A stretch of DNA of 64,000 nt from positions 6,452-70,451 of the forward strand of contig JAEWIR010000044.1 in assembly GCA_023386965.1 (NCBI GenBank), given 5' to 3'. Position numbers and translations under genes: made by a program. Under the pieces are notes generated by a model. That model was not told the origin of the DNA. It made no database searches and saw only the letters and a list, made by a program, of their open reading frames with translations. Shown in pieces: positions 56,676-64,000 of the stretch; positions within the stretch are counted from its first letter, which is position 1; each line of letters starts with the position of its first letter. This stretch comes from Bacteroidota bacterium (GTDB lineage: Bacteria; Bacteroidota; Bacteroidia; Flavobacteriales; Weeksellaceae).

Positions 56676-58265
56676 ATGAAAAACATAAAAAAAGTATTTG
56701 TAATAGCTGCAGCTTCACTCCTGACCCTGGGGACAGCGGTAAGTTGCACAGAGGGTTTTGAGGAACTCAATGAGAACCCCAATAATCCCGAATCCCCGCT
56801 AACTTACGGGGTCTTCAACTATGCCAACAGAGTGGTTACAGACGGTACACGGAATTCCTTTGAAAGTGCCCGTGTGACGTTACCCTGGATGCAGTATTCT
56901 TCGCAGACTGCTTATAACGATGAGGATAAATATGCATACCGCTCAACGAGTGGCGACGCGTTGTGGCGTCAGTTATATATAGCAGCTTCAAACTATAAGA
57001 AGATTATCGATATGAACACCGATCCGGAAACGGCACCGGGGGCAAGTGCTTACGGCTCAAACGCTAACCAGATTGCTGCTTCACGTGTCATGCTTTCATA
57101 CGTATTTTTGAATCTGGCCGATACTTTCGGCGACATTCCCTACTATTCTTATGGAAACAGTGACCCCGATTTTCAGGCTCTTAATGTTAATCAGTTCATA
57201 AAACCAAAATTCGCTTCTCAACAAAAAGTTTATTCTGATATACTGAAGGAGTTGAAGGAGGCTTCTGAAATGATTGAAACTGGCCAACCTGTATTCAGTC
57301 CGGCAGATGGATTGTTCGGAGGTGACCCTGTGAAGCTGAAAAAGTTTGCCAATTCACTCAGACTTAGGGTGGCTACCCGCGTTAAAAGTGTAATTCCAAG
57401 TGCGCAGACGCACATTACCGATGCTATCGCATCTGGCGTGATGACTTCAAATGCGGACAATGTCGGCGTGAAGTATGAAGCGAACCTGACCAATCCATCG
57501 CCAATGTATAATGATTTCAGAACGAGATCAGATTTTTCTGTTTCAAAAACATTGATTGATCTCCTTAAAGGAAACACTGGGAATTTTGGACTTGATCCAA
57601 GACTTTTCAGATATGCAGCACCAAATGATGTCAGCAAAGCCTCTATTCTTAATGGAACGTATGCGGATACTACCGATCCAACCAAATTTATAGGTATGCC
57701 ATATGGACTGCCGGAAGATTTCCAGGCTTCCCAGGCGGCAGTAGGAAACAATTTCTTCAGCAAGTATGTGTACCGTACAGATTATACAGAGATTTTAATG
57801 GAATATTCTGAGGTAGAGTTCTTACTTAGTGAGGCCAACGGCTGGAGCCAGGTTAATTACCAGAATGGCGTAAAAGCTTCTATGCTGAAATGGGGCGTAA
57901 CTGCTGCCGCTGCTGACGCTTTTGTGGCTACTTTGCCACCGGCTTCTGCTGCCACGGTTCTTACACAAAAGTATGTCGCACTGTTCATGCAGCCTTATGA
58001 AGCATGGGCCGAATACAGAAGAACTGGCTATCCGGATACAAGTATACTGTTGCTTCCGGGGGAAACTGCTCCTCTACTGGTACCAATCCCAGTAACTGGA
58101 GAGACTACCTACACCTTTACTCCGCTGGTACCCGGTCTGACTGATATTCCTTCGCGCTTGCTTTATCCAACGCTTATTCAGACGCTGAATCCTGAGAATT
58201 ATGCAACGGCAGCAGCTGCTATTGGAGGTGATAAGATGAATACCAAACTCATTTGGGACAATTAA
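56676..58265 (+). CDS. SusD/RagB-family nutrient-binding lipoprotein
   Basis: 529 residues. Lipoprotein signal MKNIKKVFVIAAASLLTLG ending at Cys24 in VSCTEGFEELNENPNNP, the usual SusD start. TPR-like helices and a C-terminal EYRRTGYPD motif of the SusD-like 2 branch. Forms the lid of the SusC transporter above. No glycosidase or sigma/anti-sigma pair adjoins, so the substrate cannot be read from context; peptide uptake is possible given the many proteases nearby. Confidence 0.93.
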   Translation: MKNIKKVFVIAAASLLTLGTAVSCTEGFEELNENPNNPESPLTYGVFNYANRVVTDGTRNSFESARVTLPWMQYSSQTAYNDEDKYAYRSTSGDALWRQLYIAASNYKKIIDMNTDPETAPGASAYGSNANQIAASRVMLSYVFLNLADTFGDIPYYSYGNSDPDFQALNVNQFIKPKFASQQKVYSDILKELKEASEMIETGQPVFSPADGLFGGDPVKLKKFANSLRLRVATRVKSVIPSAQTHITDAIASGVMTSNADNVGVKYEANLTNPSPMYNDFRTRSDFSVSKTLIDLLKGNTGNFGLDPRLFRYAAPNDVSKASILNGTYADTTDPTKFIGMPYGLPEDFQASQAAVGNNFFSKYVYRTDYTEILMEYSEVEFLLSEANGWSQVNYQNGVKASMLKWGVTAAAADAFVATLPPASAATVLTQKYVALFMQPYEAWAEYRRTGYPDTSILLLPGETAPLLVPIPVTGETTYTFTPLVPGLTDIPSRLLYPTLIQTLNPENYATAAAAIGGDKMNTKLIWDN

Positions 58266-58302
58266 TATTTTAGTACTACTCTTTTTTTTTACATTCATTA
58301 TG

Positions 58303-58329
58303 AAACCACTCTCCGGAGTGGTTTTTTTA
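58303..58329 (+). terminator. Terminator after the SusCD pair
   Basis: AACCACTC / GAGTGGTT, TCCG loop, then TTTTTTT. Confidence 0.9.
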
Positions 58330-58335
58330 TTTGTC

Positions 58336-58343
58336 TATATTTG
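58336..58343 (+). promoter_or_regulatory. -7 promoter element of argS
   Basis: TATATTTG, 17 bases before the ATG at 58361, directly after the SusCD terminator. Confidence 0.5.
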
Positions 58344-58360
58344 TAACTCAATTTCCGACA

Positions 58361-60124
58361 ATGAATATTAAAGATAATCTGCAGCATAAAATTACCGAAA
58401 TCATCCAGAACGTATTTCAGATTTACGATCTGAAACTCGAAGTTCAGGAAAATAAAACCGCCTTCGACGGCGACTTTACCATTGTTATTTTCCCGCTTGT
58501 GAAACTGGTGAAAAAAGGTCCGGAACAGATTGGGATGGAGTTGGGCAGTGCCCTTACAACTGAGACTGATTTTGTTGAAAGCTTTAATGTTGTTAAAGGT
58601 TTCGTGAACGTGAAAATCAGCAATGCTCACTTTATAAATAACTTCTCATCCATTGCTGAATCTGTTGACAAGGTGGAGCCAAAGCAGGAGACAGTTATGG
58701 TAGAGTATTCTTCTCCAAATACCAATAAGCCGCTGCACCTGGGTCACATACGCAATAACCTTCTCGGATATTCAGTAGCTCAAATCCTGAAAGCCGACGG
58801 ATATAATGTCATCAAGACCCAGATCATCAACGACCGCGGAATCCACATCTGTAAATCGATGCTTGCCTGGCAAAAGTTTGGTGAACAAACAACTGCAGCC
58901 GGCACCGGAATCAAGGGAGACAAGTTTGTGGGCAATTATTATGTGGCCTTCGACAAACAGTATAAAAAGGAGATAGGGGAACTCATGGCCGGCGGTGCCG
59001 ATGAGGATACCGCAAAGAAACAGGCACCAATTATGCTCCAAGCTCAACAAATGCTGTTGGATTGGGAAAAGGGCGATGAAACAGTAAGAAGCCTTTGGAC
59101 CGAAATGAACTCCTGGGTTTACGATGGTTTCAGCCAGACCTATGCACGCCTGGGTGTAGATTTTGATCAGGTACAGTATGAAAGTGATACCTATATCTTA
59201 GGAAAGGACCTTATTCAGGAAGGTCTGATTCAAGGAGTTCTCTACCGCAAGGAGGATGGCTCTGTATGGTGTGACCTTACGGAGGAAGGTCTGGATCATA
59301 AACTTTTGCTGCGTTCCGACGGTACTTCGGTGTACATGACCCAGGACCTGGGAACGGCAGTGGAGCGCTTCAAGAAGAATGATATTCAGAAACTCATCTA
59401 TACCGTAGGTAACGAGCAGGACTACCATTTTGATGTGCTGTTCAAGATACTGAAAAAACTGGGATACGAATGGGCAGATAACCTTTATCACCTGTCGTAC
59501 GGTATGGTAGAGCTTCCCGAAGGTAAAATGAAATCCCGCGAGGGAACTGTGGTTGATGCCGACGACCTTATGGAAGAAATGGTGGTAACCGCACGTGAAA
59601 AAGCCGAAGAACTTGGCAAGATGGAAACACTGACGCCGGATGAAAAGGAACAATCCTATGAAGTAATTGGTCTGGGCGCACTTAAGTATTTTATGCTGAA
59701 GGTAGACCCAAAGAAGAAGATGCTCTTCAACCCAGCCGAAAGTATCGATTTCAACGGTAACACCGGACCTTTTATCCAATACACCTACGCACGAATTCAG
59801 TCTTTACTTCAGAAAGCTGCTTACAAGCCTCAGAAAATTGAAGCAGGATATCAGTTAAATGAATCCGAAAAGGACCTGATTACACAGCTGGCCAACTACC
59901 GCGAATCGGTATCCAAAGCGGCTGCGGCACTGAGTCCGGCGCTGGTGGCTAATTATGTATATGACCTGGTGAAGGCGTACAACTCATTCTACCAGAATAA
60001 CCCTATAATGAAACAGGATGATGAGGCTGTGAAGCAGTTCAGACTGGAACTTTCGGCACTTACCGCAAAAACGATCAAAAAATCACTGGAGCTGCTTGGA
60101 ATCGGTGTTGTGAACCGGATGTAA
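58361..60124 (+). CDS. argS: Arginine-tRNA ligase
   Basis: 587 residues from ATG 58361 (MNIKDNLQHKITEI); ten codons upstream overlap the promoter and are not used. Class I motifs HLGHIRNNLLGYS (HIGH-like) and GKMKSREGTVVDADDL (KMSK-like), an N-terminal additional domain and a C-terminal anticodon-binding DALR domain ending LLGIGVVNRM. Confidence 0.97.
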   Translation: MNIKDNLQHKITEIIQNVFQIYDLKLEVQENKTAFDGDFTIVIFPLVKLVKKGPEQIGMELGSALTTETDFVESFNVVKGFVNVKISNAHFINNFSSIAESVDKVEPKQETVMVEYSSPNTNKPLHLGHIRNNLLGYSVAQILKADGYNVIKTQIINDRGIHICKSMLAWQKFGEQTTAAGTGIKGDKFVGNYYVAFDKQYKKEIGELMAGGADEDTAKKQAPIMLQAQQMLLDWEKGDETVRSLWTEMNSWVYDGFSQTYARLGVDFDQVQYESDTYILGKDLIQEGLIQGVLYRKEDGSVWCDLTEEGLDHKLLLRSDGTSVYMTQDLGTAVERFKKNDIQKLIYTVGNEQDYHFDVLFKILKKLGYEWADNLYHLSYGMVELPEGKMKSREGTVVDADDLMEEMVVTAREKAEELGKMETLTPDEKEQSYEVIGLGALKYFMLKVDPKKKMLFNPAESIDFNGNTGPFIQYTYARIQSLLQKAAYKPQKIEAGYQLNESEKDLITQLANYRESVSKAAAALSPALVANYVYDLVKAYNSFYQNNPIMKQDDEAVKQFRLELSALTAKTIKKSLELLGIGVVNRM

Positions 60125-60146
60125 TATAAAATTGCCGCTTAGATCA

Positions 60147-60174
60147 AAAATCAGTCTATAAGGCTGATTTTTTT
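60147..60174 (+). terminator. Terminator after argS
   Basis: AATCAGTC / GGCTGATT with one G-T pair, then TTTTT. Confidence 0.75.
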
Positions 60175-60260
60175 ATTTTCCATTTTTTTGGTGACTGAGG
60201 TAAAAAACTAATAAAATACAAAAAAACGCCCTGAAAATCAGAGCGTTATCTTGAAAATTG

Positions 60261-60331
60261 TAGACCCACAGGGATTCGAACCCCGACAGGCGGTACCAAA
60301 AACCGAAGTGCTACCGTTACACCATGGGTCT
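60261..60331 (-). tRNA. tRNA-Gln (TTG anticodon)
   Basis: 71 bases. Acceptor AGACCCA/TGGGTCT, discriminator A, anticodon loop TTTTGGT giving TTG, T-arm GGGGTTCGAATCCC. One weak pair in the anticodon stem. CCA not encoded. Confidence 0.92.
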
Positions 60332-60413
60332 CAATTATTGTGGTGCAAATGTAGAATAATTTTTGTAATTTCCAAAATCTTTAGGCAAAAAAAATTAGAT
60401 AAAATTCTCCCTT

Positions 60414-61475
60414 ATGATGACGGTTGATTTTAACACCTTCAATATGAATAATTTAAACCCCGGGTCTGATTTTGAAAAAAAAGTGGTCAGTTTCATCAGG
60501 GATTGGCAATCACCGTCAGAAACTGTTAAGGTGCAGACCTCCGGTTCTACAGGGGTGCCAAAAATTCTGGAGGTAGAAAAAATCAGAATGCGTTGGTCCG
60601 CGCAAATGACCTGCGGATTTCTTGGCCTGAAGGAAGGCGATTCCGCGCTTATTTGCCTTCCGGTGGAGTATATTTCAGGCAAAATGATGGTCGTACGCGC
60701 GCTGGAAGCAAAACTTAATCTACATGTGGTGAATCCATCGTCCAAACCTTTGCAGGACTGGAACGAACAGGTAGACTTCTGTGCCATGTCGCCACTGCAG
60801 GTGGAAAATTCGCTTGATAAACTTCACCACATAAAAAATCTGATCATTGGCGGAGCGCAGGTTTCGGAAATGCTCAGGAGAAAAATCAGCAGCAATTTGC
60901 CGGACTCGGGATATACACGCATATTTGAAACTTACGGCATGTCGGAAACGCTTTCCCATATTGCCTTAAAACAGATCTTTCCGAAGGCAGATCAGTATTT
61001 TACAGTAATTGAAGGAGTGAGGGTGTCTCAGGACTCCCGTGGATGCCTGCTCATTAATGCTCCGGGACTCAATCCCACACTGCTTCAAACCAATGATGTG
61101 GTGGAGTTGCACGGCGAAAAGCAGTTCAAATTCATAGGACGGGCCGATAGCATCATCAATTCCGGTGGCCTGAAGGTCCAGCCTGAACGGGTGGAAGGTA
61201 TCATTAAAAGGTATGTGGATGCCGAGGCTGTTCTTACCGGCGTTTCAGATGATTCGTTGGGTCAGAGACTGGTTTTGGCCATTGAAGGAAGGGAAACTGC
61301 TGAACTGCATTCCGGATTGGCCAAGGCTTTTGATGAGATCAGATCAACAGTGTCTAAAAACCACGTGCCGCGGGAGGTGCGCTATATCAATAGTTTTCCG
61401 CGGCTGCCCAATGGCAAGACAGACCGGCGGAGTATTAACAGTTTAATGAATTATGCTGATGGACAGGGATTTTAG
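60414..61475 (+). CDS. menE: AMP-binding acyl-CoA ligase, probable o-succinylbenzoate-CoA ligase
   Basis: 353 residues. Adenylation motifs TSGSTGVPKILEV (A3), FETYGMSETLSHIAL, IGRADSIINSGGLKVQP and the terminal RLPNGKTDRRS (catalytic Lys). The short form of about 350 residues is usual for MenE in Bacteroidota and compares with about 450 in E. coli. MenE activates o-succinylbenzoate for menaquinone synthesis, the respiratory quinone of Flavobacteriia. No other men genes are in the window, so this name is likely but not certain. Confidence 0.82.
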   Translation: MMTVDFNTFNMNNLNPGSDFEKKVVSFIRDWQSPSETVKVQTSGSTGVPKILEVEKIRMRWSAQMTCGFLGLKEGDSALICLPVEYISGKMMVVRALEAKLNLHVVNPSSKPLQDWNEQVDFCAMSPLQVENSLDKLHHIKNLIIGGAQVSEMLRRKISSNLPDSGYTRIFETYGMSETLSHIALKQIFPKADQYFTVIEGVRVSQDSRGCLLINAPGLNPTLLQTNDVVELHGEKQFKFIGRADSIINSGGLKVQPERVEGIIKRYVDAEAVLTGVSDDSLGQRLVLAIEGRETAELHSGLAKAFDEIRSTVSKNHVPREVRYINSFPRLPNGKTDRRSINSLMNYADGQGF

Positions 61476-61854
61476 CAAAGAACTGAACTACCGGACCGCA
61501 CGAAGCGGAGGTCCCGGCGGACAGAACGTGAATAAGGTGGAATCCGCGGTAACTGCCATCTGGAATGTAGCTGAAAGCACTTTCTTCAGTCACGAAGAAA
61601 AAGAGATGATTGCTGTCAAACTTAGGAACAGGATCAGCCAGGAGGGACTTCTGCAGATTACCGTTTCCGAGAGCCGTACCCAAATTCAGAATAAGAAAAT
61701 AGCAACCGAAAGGACGATTGAGATGGTTAACAGGTGTCTGATTACACCGAAACCGCGAAAAGCTACCAAACCATCGAAACGGCAGGTAGAGAAAAGGATA
61801 AAGGCGAAGAAGCAGATTTCAGAAAAAAAGGAAAACAGGCGCTTCAGGATTTGA
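61453..61854 (+). CDS. arfB: Alternative ribosome-rescue factor ArfB (peptidyl-tRNA hydrolase)
   Basis: 133 residues. The GGQ motif (RSGGPGGQNVNKVESAV) is shared with release factors, with no codon-recognition domain; the C-terminus is strongly basic (KPSKRQVEKRIKAKKQ), which inserts in the empty mRNA channel of a stalled ribosome. It overlaps the 3' end of the menE-like gene by 23 bases. ATG 61459 is an alternative start. With tmRNA it gives a second rescue pathway. Confidence 0.92.
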   Translation: MLMDRDFSKELNYRTARSGGPGGQNVNKVESAVTAIWNVAESTFFSHEEKEMIAVKLRNRISQEGLLQITVSESRTQIQNKKIATERTIEMVNRCLITPKPRKATKPSKRQVEKRIKAKKQISEKKENRRFRI

Positions 61855-61869
61855 TATTTAAGCTAACGG

Positions 61870-61901
61870 TTTGTTTTTTAGCTTTTTAATCCGTATGTTT
61901 G
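61870..61901 (+). promoter_or_regulatory. Promoter of the GreA/GreB-like gene and its leader
   Basis: TTTG (61870-61873), 20 bases, TATGTTTG (61894-61901): a complete -33/-7 promoter. The next clear gene starts 272 bases later at 62173, so the leader is long. Confidence 0.75.
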
Positions 61902-61919
61902 TAATTCAATAAAGCAATT

Positions 61920-62033
61920 ATGGTCACTTCCATTTTAAAATATGACAGTGTTCGTTCGCAAAGACTTTTGTCTTCATTGCTTTACCTTCACACGGATTCT
62001 TTTCTGAAAAGCTCCAAAGAGTTCATCTATTAG
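61920..62033 (+). CDS. Candidate 37-residue leader peptide
   Basis: An ATG 19 bases after the -7 box opens a frame of 37 codons (MVTSILKYDSVRSQRLLSSL, then a further 17 residues) ending TAG at 62031-62033. The last stop base begins the perfect palindrome GACCCG-T-CGGGTC (62033-62045), followed by CTGGCGGGAAC. It may be a leader peptide controlling the factor downstream, a real small protein, or chance. No homologue is recognised. Confidence 0.35.
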   Translation: MVTSILKYDSVRSQRLLSSLLYLHTDSFLKSSKEFIY

Positions 62034-62172
62034 ACCCGTCGGGTCCTGGCGGGAACTTTCCGTTTATCAATTTTCATTTTTTCGATGTGTTACTACAGAC
62101 ATGGTGCGGTGCCTCAGGGTACGCAGTGTCTCAGGGCCGTTTGTAGCACTATCATCACAAAAAATTGGCAAA

Positions 62173-62553
62173 ATGTCTGAGAATATCATTTTAACAACCG
62201 GAGTTTACGACGTAATTAAAGATCATTTAAGAAGAAAGAAAGTAACCATTGAAGAAGAAAACCGACTTCTGGCAGAGCTGAAAGGGGCGCAGCAGGTAAG
62301 AAGAAGAGAGTTGCCGCCCGAGGTGGTTACCGTGAACAGAAAGGTAACTATAAAAGACCACACCCTGGACAGGGAAGAGGAGTTGATTTTTGTGGGAGTA
62401 GCAGAAGCCAAACCAAAAAAGAATAAGTTTTCAATCCTTTCCGATATGGCCCTGGCCACCGTAGGTTATAAAGTAGGCGATGTCATAGAATGGCCTTTCC
62501 GCGACGGTGAAAGGAAAATTGAGATCCTGAAGGTGGAAAACTGGCAAAATTAA
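62173..62553 (+). CDS. GreA/GreB-family transcript elongation factor-like protein
   Basis: 126 residues from ATG 62173 (MSENIILTTGVYD); the frame runs open upstream, but the leader residues are not family-like. An N-terminal coiled-coil-like segment (TIEEENRLLAELKGAQQVRRRELPP) and a C-terminal FKBP-like domain (ALATVGYKVGDVIEWP ... KIEILKVEN) fit the GreA/GreB or Rnk-like fold. Gre factors stimulate RNA cleavage in the polymerase secondary channel; whether this short member does so is unknown. Convergent with the next gene across a shared terminator. Confidence 0.8.
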   Translation: MSENIILTTGVYDVIKDHLRRKKVTIEEENRLLAELKGAQQVRRRELPPEVVTVNRKVTIKDHTLDREEELIFVGVAEAKPKKNKFSILSDMALATVGYKVGDVIEWPFRDGERKIEILKVENWQN

Positions 62554-62575
62554 ACACAACACCTGTCAAAAATAA

Positions 62576-62610
62576 AGGCCGTTTCACACACTCGTGAAAC
62601 GGCCTATTTT
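62576..62610. terminator. Bidirectional terminator between the Gre-like and deoxyhypusine-synthase-like genes
   Basis: AGGCCGTTTCAC / GTGAAACGGCCT with a six-base loop, followed by ATTTTCTTTT on the plus strand and TTATTTTT on the minus strand. Confidence 0.85.
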
Positions 62611-62626
62611 CTTTTAAATGCCTTTC

Positions 62627-63601
62627 TTAAGAATTCTCCAGGATATAGGAGAACATTAGCGGTGCACAGATGGTAGCGTCACTTTCTACTATGAATTTAG
62701 GCGTCGTAATGTCCAGCTTGCCCCAGGTGATTTTTTCATTTGGAACTGCTCCTGAGTAAGATCCGTAAGAAGTTGTAGAATCTGAAATCTGGCAGAAGTA
62801 TGACCAGAACGGAATGTCGGTCATTTCCATATCCTGGTAAAGCATCGGCACCACACAGATAGGGAAATCACCTGCGATTCCACCGCCAATCTGGAAGAAT
62901 CCTACACCTTTGCCGCCGGAATTTTTTGGATACCAGTCGGCCAGGAACATCATATATTCAATACCGGATTTCATCGTAGAAGCCTGCAGTTCGCCTTTAA
63001 TACAGTAGCTGCTGAAAATATTTCCCATTGTGGAATCTTCCCAACCCGGAACCACGATAGGCAGGTTTTTTTCCGCGGCAGCAAGCATCCATGAATTCTC
63101 CTTCGGGATTTCATAATACTGCTCCAAAACACCGGATAAAAGCATCTTATACATGTATTCATGCGGGAAATACCTTTCGCCTTTGGCTTCAGCATCTTTC
63201 CAGATCTCTACAATATGCTTTTGCAAACGGCGGAAAGCTTCCTCTTCGGGGATACAGGTATCGGTCACACGGTTCAGTCCGCGTTCCAGCAATGCCCATT
63301 CGTCCTGTGCTGTAAGGTCACGGTAATGCGGCACTCTTTCATAATGTGAATGCGCAACCAAATTCATTAGATCTTCTTCCAGGTTAGCGCCGGTACAGGA
63401 AATAATATCCACTTTATCCTGACGGATCATTTCCGCCAGAATTTTACCGATTTCTGCCGTAGACATGGCTCCGGCCAGGGTAATCATCATTTTTCCACCA
63501 TCTTTCAAATGGGCCACATAGCCTTTGGAAGCGTCAACCAGTGCGGCTGAATTAAAATGGAGATAGTATTTTTCTATAAATTCGGTAATCGGTTTGTTCA
63601 T
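62627..63601 (-). CDS. Deoxyhypusine synthase family protein
   Basis: 324 residues. The NAD-binding GGGIAGDFPI, the SGAVPNEKITWGKL tract with the conserved WGK Lys, and the DATICAPLMFSYI end match the deoxyhypusine synthase fold. Bacteria generally lack eIF5A/hypusine, and no eIF5A gene is seen, so a related role such as homospermidine or other polyamine transfer is inferred. A TATCTTTG box lies 16 bases upstream. Confidence 0.85.
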   Translation of the reverse strand: MNKPITEFIEKYYLHFNSAALVDASKGYVAHLKDGGKMMITLAGAMSTAEIGKILAEMIRQDKVDIISCTGANLEEDLMNLVAHSHYERVPHYRDLTAQDEWALLERGLNRVTDTCIPEEEAFRRLQKHIVEIWKDAEAKGERYFPHEYMYKMLLSGVLEQYYEIPKENSWMLAAAEKNLPIVVPGWEDSTMGNIFSSYCIKGELQASTMKSGIEYMMFLADWYPKNSGGKGVGFFQIGGGIAGDFPICVVPMLYQDMEMTDIPFWSYFCQISDSTTSYGSYSGAVPNEKITWGKLDITTPKFIVESDATICAPLMFSYILENS

Positions 63602-63617
63602 GTTTTTTTACTTTTAG

Positions 63618-63625
63618 CAAAGATA
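63618..63625 (-). promoter_or_regulatory. -7 promoter element of the deoxyhypusine-synthase-like gene
   Basis: TATCTTTG on the minus strand, full consensus, 16 bases before the ATG. Confidence 0.5.
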
Positions 63626-63641
63626 AGGATTTAATAAATCT

Positions 63642-63649
63642 TAATTTTG
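63642..63649 (+). promoter_or_regulatory. -7 element immediately before the alkyltransferase-like gene
   Basis: TAATTTTG ends four bases before the ATG at 63654, so the transcript may be leaderless. Confidence 0.45.
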
Positions 63650-63653
63650 ATGT

Positions 63654-63959
63654 ATGGATGAGATTTTCCGTCAACAGGTTTTTGAGGTGATCCGGCTTAT
63701 TCCGGGCGGGCGGGTCACAAGTTACGGTGCCATTGCAAAAGCCGTGGGATACCCCAATCATGCGAGGCATGTAGGCAATGCCTTGCGGAATTATGATGAT
63801 GATTTTCCGGCGCACCGCGTCTGCAACTCTTCAGGTCAAATCACCGCCAGTTGTCTGGAAGATTTCACTAAAAAACTATCTGCAGAAGGCGTAAAAGTGG
63901 AGGGGAATAGGATTCAGCAGTTTAGAAATGTTTTCTGGGATCCGCTGGAGGAATTATAG
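63654..63959 (+). CDS. Alkyltransferase-like (MGMT-family) protein
   Basis: 101 residues, only the DNA-binding half of O6-methylguanine methyltransferase. GRVTSYGAIAKAVGYPNHARHVGNAL is the MGMT helix-turn-helix region. The active-site motif PCHRV is PAHRV: the acceptor Cys is Ala, so the protein cannot accept methyl groups. Such alkyltransferase-like (ATL) proteins bind O6-alkylguanine and flag it for nucleotide excision repair; Trp is more usual than Ala at this position. Confidence 0.85.
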   Translation: MDEIFRQQVFEVIRLIPGGRVTSYGAIAKAVGYPNHARHVGNALRNYDDDFPAHRVCNSSGQITASCLEDFTKKLSAEGVKVEGNRIQQFRNVFWDPLEEL

Positions 63960-64000
63960 GACAGGGCAGGGCTTTATAAAGTTTCGGCGGCGGCGAAGCC

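Overview
The window is chromosomal DNA from a member of the Bacteroidota, most likely class Flavobacteriia and probably the Chryseobacterium/Weeksellaceae group. Evidence for this: promoters of the TAnnTTTG (-7) and TTG (-33) type, starts without Shine-Dalgarno sequences, several proteins ending in a type IX secretion (T9SS) sorting domain, a SusC/SusD pair, paired DUF6452/DUF6048 genes, a gliding-motility-type (CHU_C, type B) C-terminus and a RuvB-HutI-HutG type gene content. The genus is inferred; no rRNA gene is present to settle it.

Layout. 1-13.2 kb: the end of a DUF5117-type zinc protease, a small lipoprotein/outer-membrane pair (DUF6452, DUF6048), then a block of three large T9SS cargo proteins (a pappalysin-like M43 protease, a reprolysin-like M12 protease with a GEVEDY domain, and a 1483-residue FN3/GEVEDY adhesin-like protein), each with its own promoter or terminator. 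13.3-17.4 kb: minus-strand housekeeping genes (ruvB, a vWA lipoprotein, paiB-like, MBL hydrolase, coaE). 17.5-21.0 kb: histidine degradation (hutI, hutG) and an aldehyde dehydrogenase. 21.1-29.2 kb: the translation cluster, read on the minus strand as rpsU, xerC, hpf, tRNA-Thr, tRNA-Tyr, tRNA-Gly, tRNA-Thr, tuf, tRNA-Trp, secE, nusG, an outer-membrane protein, rplK, rplA, rplJ, rplL. rpoB/rpoC do not follow rplL. 29.4-33.8 kb: a giant T9SS type B protein with three near-identical internal modules. 33.9-34.3 kb: tmRNA. 34.3-38.3 kb: a repeat-rich accessory island holding mazEF and groES/groL, with a four-helix-bundle (23S intervening-sequence type) gene inserted between groES and groL. 38.8-49.1 kb: an unrecognised 704-residue duplicated protein, M1 peptidase, HupE-like and DUF6702 proteins, AcpH-like, another T9SS metalloprotease, radA and a PAP2 protein. 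49.3-60.1 kb: pyrG, yidC, rnhB, SusC/SusD and argS. 60.2-64 kb: tRNA-Gln, menE-like, arfB, a GreA/GreB-like factor with a long leader, a deoxyhypusine-synthase-like enzyme and an alkyltransferase-like protein.

How the parts work together. Much of the window is the gene-expression machinery (ribosomal proteins, EF-Tu, NusG/SecE, five mRNA-decoding tRNAs near it, chaperonin, YidC), with two ribosome-rescue routes (tmRNA and ArfB). The other main theme is the cell surface: T9SS cargo proteases/adhesins, SusCD nutrient uptake, and several outer-membrane proteins and lipoproteins, which fits a proteolytic, polymer-degrading lifestyle.

The most unusual region is 34.5-38.05 kb. Six short arrays there keep a strict 7-base GC-N5 phase, two complete 112-bp tandem copies of a groL-3'-end/heptad/terminator module follow groL, and the four-helix-bundle gene is bracketed by inverted heptad arrays inside the groESL operon. 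No phage, transposase or CRISPR array was seen.
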